Below, piece by piece: positions 1-4,421 of a stretch of DNA of 5,045 nucleotides. The stretch is taken from NCBI GenBank assembly GCA_023260935.1, contig JALQTL010000464.1:1-5045 (forward strand). The letters are read 5' to 3'. The notes beneath the pieces were generated by a model. That model searched no databases. It had not been told where the DNA came from and worked only from the letters and a program-made list of their open reading frames with translations. The position numbers and the translations under genes are program-made. Within the stretch, counting starts at the first letter, position 1, and each line of letters begins with the position of its first letter. Source of the stretch: Paracoccaceae bacterium (GTDB lineage Bacteria > Pseudomonadota > Alphaproteobacteria > Rhodobacterales > Rhodobacteraceae).

Positions 1-330
1 GACCTTATCTGCCTTCAGGATACCCGCTGCTCCGAATACTCCTTGACCAGCGACGACTTTTTCCCCCGCGAGTACAACGCGTATTTTCTCGATCATTTCG
101 ATGATCACCGAAAAAATGGTGTCGCGATTTACTGTCGGAACCTTCCCAAGGCCATTATGACGGGTCTCGGCTTTGCCGACTTTGACTCCCAGGGCCTGTA
201 CATTCAGGCGGACTATGCCAATCTGAGCGTCGGGTCCCTGCTCATGCCCAGCGGCATCGGCAGCGATCAGGCCAAGGCCGACGCAAAAAAGCGCATATCC
301 CCGTGGGGGGATATCAAAACTTATCTCTGA
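1..330 (+). pseudogene. Truncated Crc / exodeoxyribonuclease III-like protein (5' end outside window)
   Basis: The frame is open from the first base, so the TTG at 43 is not the true start. The visible 109 residues begin with DLICLQDTR, the motif that carries the metal-binding Glu in exonuclease III (LQETK); here it is Asp, as in Pseudomonas Crc. GVAIYCR, PKAIMTGLGF, LYIQADY and LLMPSG then follow in the Crc / ExoIII order. In the full family (about 260 residues) another 120 or so residues follow, with the catalytic Tyr, Asn/Asp and terminal His. Here the reading leaves the family at about residue 98 (near base 290) and ends in an unrelated tail, ISPWGDIKTYL. The part before the tail looks less GC-rich at third codon positions than the neighbouring genes, which suggests a different origin. 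It cannot be an active nuclease. A residual regulatory role is conceivable, but a broken gene is more likely. The family call is firm; pseudogene status is inferred from length. Confidence 0.7.
285..314 (-). terminator. Probable intrinsic terminator of the tRNA-Arg gene
   Basis: Bases 295-302 and 307-314 are perfect 8-base inverted repeats (ATATCCCC / GGGGATAT) around a 4-base loop. Read on the - strand, the stem is followed by GCGC and then six T (285-290). This gives a hairpin plus U-run 25 to 50 bases past the tRNA 3' end. The 4-base gap before the U-run is slightly long for a textbook terminator. The element lies inside the last codons of the truncated Crc-like gene. Confidence 0.5.
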
Positions 331-338
331 AAGGAAAG

Positions 339-415
339 TGGCGGACCCGGAGCGATTCGAACGCCCGACCCTCAGATTCGTAGTCTGATGCTCTATCCAG
401 CTGAGCTACGGGTCC
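339..415 (-). tRNA. tRNA-Arg (anticodon ACG), CCA encoded
   Basis: On the - strand a full cloverleaf can be folded. The acceptor stem is GGACCCG / CGGGTCC (409-415 with 343-349) and the D-arm stem is GCTC / GAGC. The anticodon stem is TCAGA / TCTGA with loop CTACGAA, and the T-arm is GGGCG-TTCGAAT-CGCTC with one G-U pair. The discriminator base is G, followed by a genome-encoded CCA at 339-341. The anticodon ACG is at 379-381; its first base is normally deaminated to inosine by TadA, so one tRNA reads CGU, CGC and CGA. The gene is 77 nt with CCA. Its 3' end lies 8 bases from the stop of the truncated Crc-like gene, and its 5' end 50 bases from the end of the histidine kinase gene, in the same orientation. 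Confidence 0.97.
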
Positions 416-427
416 GTCGTGGGGGCG

Positions 428-456
428 GATTTAGCCCCCCCAGCCGGGGTTTGCAA
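428..456 (-). promoter_or_regulatory. Candidate tRNA-Arg promoter with GC-rich discriminator
   Basis: On the - strand TTGCAA (456-451) is separated by 17 bases from TAAATC (433-428), a moderate match to sigma-70 elements. It would start transcription near 421, about 6 bases before the mature tRNA. The bases after the -10 read CGCCCCC, like the GC-rich discriminators of stringently controlled stable-RNA promoters. The same stretch holds a 6-bp inverted repeat (GGGGGC 421-426 / GCCCCC 434-439), which might instead act at the end of the kinase transcript, although no T-run follows it. Confidence 0.35.
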
Positions 457-465
457 GGGCAAAAG

Positions 466-1881
466 TCAGGAAACTTCATGAACCTGCTTCGGCAGCCTGA
501 TAACGAACTCTGTCCCCTCGGCATCAGACCGCAGCAGTTCCAACCGGCCGCCATGGCCGCGCACCAGTTCAGCGGCGATGGCCAGGCCAAGACCCGTGCC
601 GCCCTTGCGGGCATTGCCCTGAAACGCTTCGAACAGATGCTCGCGCGCCTTGGCGGGCAGGCCGGGGCCGGTATCGCCCACCCGCAGCCACCAATCCTGT
701 TCGTCTTCACCGGCCGACACTTCGATCGTGCCACCGCGCCCTGTCGCCTCGATCGCCTGACGGGCGTTGCGCACCAGATTTGAAACGACCCGGAACAGCT
801 GTTCGGCATCGGCGCGGATCATCAGCCCGGGCAAGGCATCGACGATGCAGGCCACCTCTCCTGCCCCTGAAAGCGCCTCGGCCTCCACCACCTCTTCCAG
901 AAGCGTGCGAACGGCAAACCTGCTCATCCTTGGGGCTGGCTCTTCGGCCCGCCCAAAGGCAAGCGTGGATTCGCAAAGATTGATCGCCCGGGTGATCGCC
1001 CCCATCAATTTTGGCACCGAGCGCGCGACGGCAGGGTCGGCGCTGTCTTCGATGCGATCGGCAAAAAGCTGGGCCGTGGTCAGGATGTTGCGCAGATCAT
1101 GGCTGATCTTGGCCACCGCCCCGCCCAATTGCGCAAGACGCTCCTTTTGCCGCAGGGCACTGGTCAACTGGGTCTGCATGCTTTGCAGCGCCTCTTCCGC
1201 CACCCGCAGCTCTGCAACTCCCGCACTGGGCGCAATCACCCGGCGCGCATCCTCAGGCGCTTCGGCATAGGCCTGCATGTGCCGCACCACACGGCGGATC
1301 GGCCCGACGATCATGGTTTGCACGGCGATGAACAAAAGCACCGCCGTCACCGCCGAAATCAGCGCCGACAGCACCAGAATACGAAACCCGTATTCCACCA
1401 TCGCCTTGCGCATGGGGCCTGTTTCCATCGTGACTTCGATCAGCAAACCGGCCTGCTGCACCGGATTGCCGATCACCCGGATCACCCGGTTCATCGGATC
1501 GGTCAGCACGGCCATGGCATCGCGCACCAGCACCCAGGGGCCGGCAAGGCGCAGGTCGTAGGTTTCATAGACCGCCGCAGGAATGGGCGAGGAAAGCACA
1601 AGCTGGCGCACCTCATCGCGCCGCAGAACCACGTTGAACACGCCCGCGTTCACCAAAAGCTCTGCCTCCAGATCGGGCGCGATGGTTTCATCCGTGGTCA
1701 GCAGCGCCAAGGAGGCGATCTGCGCCTTTTCCAGATGCAACAAAAGGTAATCTGCGCGAAAGCGGGCAATCGACGGCACGAAAATCAGAATCTCGGCCAG
1801 CATCACGAAGGCGACGGTCAAAAGCAGGAACCGCCCTGAAAGGGTGTTGAGGAACTTTCCCCGGCCCTGCCGCACACGCAC
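466..1881 (-). CDS. Membrane sensor histidine kinase with HAMP domain
   Basis: This 471-residue protein has the layout of a two-component sensor kinase. Residues 17-35 form a first membrane segment, about 40-165 a periplasmic sensor region of no recognised family, and 167-188 a second membrane segment. HAMP covers about 190-243. The dimerisation/H-box has the phospho-acceptor His261 (ISHDLRNIL). The ATPase domain shows an N-box (SNLVRNARQAI, 367-377), G1 (DTGPGLP, 403-409), an F-box (LFEAF, 416-420) and G2 (GGTGLGLA, 427-434). All residues needed for autophosphorylation are present. The start is a GTG; an in-frame TAG two codons upstream rules out a longer protein. A second GTG two codons in is equally possible, and AGGTAGGGG just upstream could serve as ribosome binding site. 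No response regulator is adjacent, so partner and stimulus are unknown. Confidence 0.93.
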   Translation of the reverse strand: MRVRQGRGKFLNTLSGRFLLLTVAFVMLAEILIFVPSIARFRADYLLLHLEKAQIASLALLTTDETIAPDLEAELLVNAGVFNVVLRRDEVRQLVLSSPIPAAVYETYDLRLAGPWVLVRDAMAVLTDPMNRVIRVIGNPVQQAGLLIEVTMETGPMRKAMVEYGFRILVLSALISAVTAVLLFIAVQTMIVGPIRRVVRHMQAYAEAPEDARRVIAPSAGVAELRVAEEALQSMQTQLTSALRQKERLAQLGGAVAKISHDLRNILTTAQLFADRIEDSADPAVARSVPKLMGAITRAINLCESTLAFGRAEEPAPRMSRFAVRTLLEEVVEAEALSGAGEVACIVDALPGLMIRADAEQLFRVVSNLVRNARQAIEATGRGGTIEVSAGEDEQDWWLRVGDTGPGLPAKAREHLFEAFQGNARKGGTGLGLAIAAELVRGHGGRLELLRSDAEGTEFVIRLPKQVHEVS

Positions 1882-1943
1882 CCCCTACCTGTTTTTTCGC
1901 CCAGATCGGGAAAAACCGCCTCGATCCACTGCCGTCCTGCAAG

Positions 1944-1949
1944 ATTATC
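1944..1949 (-). promoter_or_regulatory. Candidate -10 element for the histidine kinase gene
   Basis: On the - strand the hexamer reads GATAAT, five of six matches to the sigma-70 -10 consensus. It lies about 60 bases upstream of the kinase GTG. No good -35 box is found 16 to 18 bases upstream, so an activator or another sigma factor could be needed, or the match may be chance. Confidence 0.25.
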
Positions 1950-2108
1950 AAAGAGTTTTGGGGAAAAACAGGCTTTCACCATGAGTTTGGCGAATTCCCG
2001 ACCAGCCCGGACGGCCTTGCACCGGCTGCTTTGGCGGGGATAGACAGGCCAGCGCCCATTTCCTTGGCCTGCCCTTGCGAATGTTGCACGAAAACAGGGG
2101 GCGCGCCG

Positions 2109-2137
2109 TTGACTTGGCCCCGTTCCCCTCGTAAAGG
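2109..2137 (+). promoter_or_regulatory. Likely sigma-70-type promoter of rpmH-rnpA-yidD
   Basis: TTGACT (2109-2114) and TAAAGG (2132-2137) are separated by exactly 17 bases. The -35 box matches five of six consensus bases. The -10 box is weaker, as is common in alphaproteobacteria. Transcription would begin near 2144, giving a leader of about 60 bases before rpmH. Confidence 0.55.
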
Positions 2138-2154
2138 ACGGGCTTCAAGTTCCC

Positions 2155-2181
2155 TGCCCTCGAATCCTTGGGGTTCGGGCA
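2155..2181 (+). promoter_or_regulatory. Hairpin in the rpmH leader
   Basis: TGCCC-TC-GAA (2155-2164) can pair with TTC-GGGCA (2174-2181): eight base pairs with a 2-base bulge and a 9-base loop (TCCTTGGGG). It falls within the predicted 5' untranslated region and ends 12 bases before the GGAG ribosome binding site. Leader structures often set expression of ribosomal protein genes, but no specific control of L34 by this structure is known to me. Confidence 0.3.
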
Positions 2182-2203
2182 AGCCGTCTGATGGAGAGCC
2201 GCC

Positions 2204-2338
2204 ATGAAGCGCACATATCAACCGTCGAACCTGGTTCGCAAGCGCCGCCACGGATTCCGTGCCCGCATGGCAACCAAAGGGGGCCGTCTTGTGCTGGCCG
2301 CCCGCCGCGCCAAGGGCCGCAAGCGCCTGTCGGCCTGA
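2204..2338 (+). CDS. rpmH: Large-subunit ribosomal protein bL34
   Basis: This 44-residue, strongly basic protein begins MKRTYQPSNLVRKRRHGF and ends AKGRKRLSA, the nearly invariant L34 sequence. It binds 23S rRNA in the 50S subunit. The length is standard. The ATG follows a GGAG ribosome binding site (2193-2196) at 7 bases, and the promoter at 2109-2137 lies upstream. It is the first gene of the rpmH-rnpA-yidD cluster found in most bacteria; rnpA starts 42 bases after its stop. Confidence 0.98.
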   Translation: MKRTYQPSNLVRKRRHGFRARMATKGGRLVLAARRAKGRKRLSA

Positions 2339-2380
2339 TCCTTCCGGTCCTGCGGGGCCCATCTGGATTTTGCAAAAGAC

Positions 2381-2794
2381 ATGACGCCGCCGAAGGAACC
2401 GGGCCAAGGCATCCCTGCCGAAGCGCCCGCCGCGCCTTCGGCGGTTTCGCTTTGCCTGCACACCATGAAGACCCGGCCGGAATTCCTGCGCGCTGCCTCG
2501 GCGCGGCGGCAGGGAACGGGTGGGTTCCTGTTGCAGGCCCGCCATCGCAATGATGGCAAGGCTGAGGTTCATGTCGGCTTCACGGCATCGAAGAAGATCG
2601 GCAATGCCGTCGCCCGCAACCGCGCCAAGCGCCGCCTGCGCGAGGTCGCGCGGGCCGTTCTGCCGGGGCTTGCCGTAGCCGGCTGGGATTACGTTCTGGT
2701 TGCCCGCCCCGGCGCCACGATTGACCGCCCCTATGCCGACCTGCTGGCCGATCTGGAAGCCTCGCTGCGCCAGATCCACAAAGTGCGCCCATGA
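2381..2794 (+). CDS. rnpA: Ribonuclease P protein component
   Basis: RnpA binds the RNase P RNA and helps it recognise and cut the 5' leaders of precursor tRNAs. In this 137-residue reading the RNR signature lies at 79-87 (RNRAKRRLR), preceded by VGFTASKKIGNAVA, with the typical aromatic start of the core in EFLRAASARRQG (34-45). GWDYVLVARPG (101-111) forms the last conserved strand. The first 28 residues are an Ala/Pro-rich extension. A second ATG at 2465 (MKTRPEFLRA) would give a 109-residue protein close to the usual family size. Neither start has a strong ribosome binding site. I keep 2381 because extended N-termini occur in Rhodobacterales RnpA as I recall them. The stop overlaps the start of yidD by 4 bases (ATGA), which points to translational coupling. 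Confidence 0.95.
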   Translation: MTPPKEPGQGIPAEAPAAPSAVSLCLHTMKTRPEFLRAASARRQGTGGFLLQARHRNDGKAEVHVGFTASKKIGNAVARNRAKRRLREVARAVLPGLAVAGWDYVLVARPGATIDRPYADLLADLEASLRQIHKVRP

Positions 2795-3057
2795 CCCCGC
2801 TGGCGCATCTGGTGGCGCTGCCCGTGCGGGCTTACCGCCTGTTTCTGTCGCCCTGGGTGGGCCACGGCTGCCGCTTTCAACCCACCTGTTCGGCCTATGC
2901 GCTTGAAGCCCTCCAGCGTCATGGTGGGGTGAAGGGGGGCTATCTTACCGTCCACCGGATTTGCCGCTGCCATCCCTGGGGCGGGCATGGATATGATCCG
3001 GTACCCGGGGCCGACCCGGCGCATGATCTAGACAAGCGCGGCGATCACGGCGCGTAG
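2791..3057 (+). CDS. yidD: Membrane protein insertion efficiency factor YidD
   Basis: The protein has 88 residues, close to the family's usual 70-110. It shows an amphipathic N-terminus (LVALPVRAYRLFLSPWVG), the core GCRFQPTCSAYALEAL (26-41), and then GGVKGGYLTVHRICRCHPW and GYDPVP. Cys27, Cys33, Cys58 and Cys60 are the conserved cysteines. YidD is a small inner-membrane-associated protein that assists the YidC/Sec insertion route; its exact activity is not settled. The ATG overlaps the rnpA stop by 4 bases. The last nine codons and the stop (3028-3057) lie over the end of yihA on the other strand, so the LDKRGDHGA tail is antisense to the YihA C-terminus. In related genomes, as I remember them, yidC follows yidD directly; here yidC lies beyond yihA and points the other way. 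Confidence 0.96.
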   Translation: MTPLAHLVALPVRAYRLFLSPWVGHGCRFQPTCSAYALEALQRHGGVKGGYLTVHRICRCHPWGGHGYDPVPGADPAHDLDKRGDHGA

Positions 3058-3678
3058 GGTTTCGATGCCCTCGCCCTTTTCCGAACTGGTCAGGATGATT
3101 TCCGGGTATGCCGCCGGATGCTTTGCCAAGGCGCCCTGCACCTGCGCGATGGTCGCCTCGCGCGTGGCCTTGTTCACCTTGTCTGCCTTGGTCAGCACCA
3201 CCTGAAAGGTCACGGCGGACCTGTCCAGCAGGGTCATGATCTCGTCATCCACGGCCTTGATACCATGCCGCATGTCAACCAGAACAAAGGCGCGGCGCAG
3301 GGTCTGGCGGCCTTGCAGATAGCTTTTGAGCAGGGCCTGCCACTTGGCCACCAAGGCCACCGGTGCCTCGGCATAGCCATAGCCCGGAAGGTCGACCATA
3401 TAGCGGTCATCGCCCAGCGTGAAAAAGTTGATCTCTTGCGTCCGCCCCGGCGTGTTTGACGCCCGGGCCAGATTCTTGCGCCCGGTCAGCGCATTGATCA
3501 GGCTGGATTTGCCCACGTTCGACCGGCCCGCAAAGCAGACCTCCAGCCGGTCAGCCGGCGGCAAGCCGGACATGGCAACCACGCCCTTCACAAAATCCAC
3601 CGGCCCGGCAAAAAGCAGCCGGCCCTTTTCGCGGGTAAAATCATCCGGCTCTGGCGCCAAGGGGAATTGCAGGGTCAC
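3028..3678 (-). CDS. yihA: Ribosome biogenesis GTPase YihA/YsxC (EngB)
   Basis: This 216-residue TRAFAC-class GTPase has all its GTP-binding motifs: P-loop GRSNVGKSS (51-59), switch I around NTPGRTQ (75-81), G3 DLPGYG (96-101), G4 TKAD (163-166) and G5 SSEKGEG (198-204). EngB proteins act late in 50S subunit assembly and are essential in many bacteria. The GTG start overlaps the stop of the MOSC gene by 4 bases (GTGA), so translation is probably coupled; the conserved core begins only at about residue 20, so the exact start is less certain. The 3' end overlaps yidD tail to tail by 30 bases. A weak 5-bp hairpin (3005-3019) lies just past the stop, inside yidD, with no T-run. The common gene symbol in this order is engB or yihA. 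Confidence 0.96.
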   Translation of the reverse strand: MTLQFPLAPEPDDFTREKGRLLFAGPVDFVKGVVAMSGLPPADRLEVCFAGRSNVGKSSLINALTGRKNLARASNTPGRTQEINFFTLGDDRYMVDLPGYGYAEAPVALVAKWQALLKSYLQGRQTLRRAFVLVDMRHGIKAVDDEIMTLLDRSAVTFQVVLTKADKVNKATREATIAQVQGALAKHPAAYPEIILTSSEKGEGIETLRAVIAALV

Positions 3679-4421
3679 AGCACCATCACCTTGTCACCGA
3701 GCGCAATGTCACCCGATTGCACGACAACCGCGTAGGTGCCGAAATCCTGATGCCCATAGTGCTGTTCCAGCGCGCCCAGCGTATCGGCATCCGCCCGGCC
3801 GGTTTCCGGGTTCACGGTAGTGGCCTTGCAGCGGGTGATGCGTTCGCGCACTTCCAGCACTACCCCCCCGATCTGCAAACGCCTGCCCAGCAGATCAAAC
3901 TCTTCCCACGGGGCAAGACCATCCAGCCACAAATTGCCGCGCCAGCGATGGATCGAAAGATCGCGGCCCAGATGCTGACCAAGCGCGCGGTTCGATGCCA
4001 GGCCCAGAACGGCGACATAGGGATCAGGCACATCCGTAATCGCCTGCCCCGGCAGGTGTTCCACACGTGCCGGCGCCGGGCGGTCGGTGGGCCACAGCGG
4101 CCGCAGCCATGCGATCAGTGCGGCACCATCGGTATCGGGAAAAAGCGTGATCTCGCCCGCCGTCGGGTGGCGCAGCGTCAGCTGGCGGGTGGCTTCATCC
4201 AGCCGGGCGCTGATTGCCATCAGTTCCGGCCCTGCCACACCGCGCAGGAAATTCATCTTGGGCTGCCATTCGGTCAGGCGGTCGAACTTTGCCGCCTCGT
4301 GCGCAACGGCCCATTCCCGATCAAACGGCAAGGCGCGCCCCTCGGTCAGGGACGCGCGTGCCAGTTCCTCGAACCCGACGGATTTGACCGGATGGCGGCA
4401 GATATGCGCCAGCGTGGTCAT
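3675..4421 (-). CDS. MOSC domain-containing protein (YcbX/mARC-like)
   Basis: The protein has 248 residues. The N-terminal part (1-95) starts with LAHICRHPVKSVG, the hallmark of the MOSC N-terminal beta-barrel domain. The C-terminal MOSC domain runs over about 120-245, with RGNLWLDGLAPWEE (161-174) and RERITRCKATTVNPETG (192-208). Cys198 is the conserved cysteine which, in characterised MOSC proteins such as mARC and the Moco sulfurase C-terminus, binds the molybdenum cofactor. No ferredoxin-like 2Fe-2S domain is fused, unlike full-length E. coli YcbX. The family is linked to Moco-dependent reduction of N-hydroxylated compounds, but this member's substrate is unknown. The ATG overlaps the yidC stop (ATGA), and its own stop overlaps the yihA start, so it sits as the middle gene of a coupled operon. 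Confidence 0.92.
   Translation of the reverse strand: MTTLAHICRHPVKSVGFEELARASLTEGRALPFDREWAVAHEAAKFDRLTEWQPKMNFLRGVAGPELMAISARLDEATRQLTLRHPTAGEITLFPDTDGAALIAWLRPLWPTDRPAPARVEHLPGQAITDVPDPYVAVLGLASNRALGQHLGRDLSIHRWRGNLWLDGLAPWEEFDLLGRRLQIGGVVLEVRERITRCKATTVNPETGRADADTLGALEQHYGHQDFGTYAVVVQSGDIALGDKVMVL

Larger units (their letters stand above)
1882..2203. other. Gene-free spacer between divergent kinase and rpmH
   Basis: No conserved gene is visible in these 322 bases. They contain the rpmH promoter and leader hairpin listed separately, a candidate kinase promoter, and a perfect 7-bp inverted repeat (CAGGCCA 2045-2051 / TGGCCTG 2065-2071). An imperfect repeat, GTTTTT(TCG)CCC / GGGAAAAAC, lies at 1891-1916 just upstream of the kinase ribosome binding site. 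A 20-codon ATG frame (1981-2043, +) ends one base before the 7-bp repeat, but has no sign of conservation that I can judge. No tRNA, rRNA or known small RNA was recognised. Confidence 0.6.

Noticed and set aside
1099..1839. His/Gln-rich open frame of 246 codons on the + strand
   Set aside because: It is antisense to the histidine kinase gene; the His/Gln richness is what the reverse complement of Leu/Val/Met codons gives.
1882..2203. Possible replication origin, since rpmH lies near oriC in many bacteria
   Set aside because: I found no clear DnaA box (TTATCCACA-like) cluster or AT-rich unwinding region, and dnaA is not present.
1976..2779. Open frame of 267 codons on the - strand across rpmH and rnpA
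   Set aside because: It is a mirror of the conserved rpmH and rnpA coding strands with a low-complexity Gly/Ala/Arg product and no recognisable motif.
2999..3009. GGTACCCGGGG, identical to part of a common cloning-vector polylinker, close to the suspected inversion point
   Set aside because: It is read in frame as the conserved YidD residues around DPVPG, and the flanking bases do not continue the polylinker. Chance is sufficient.
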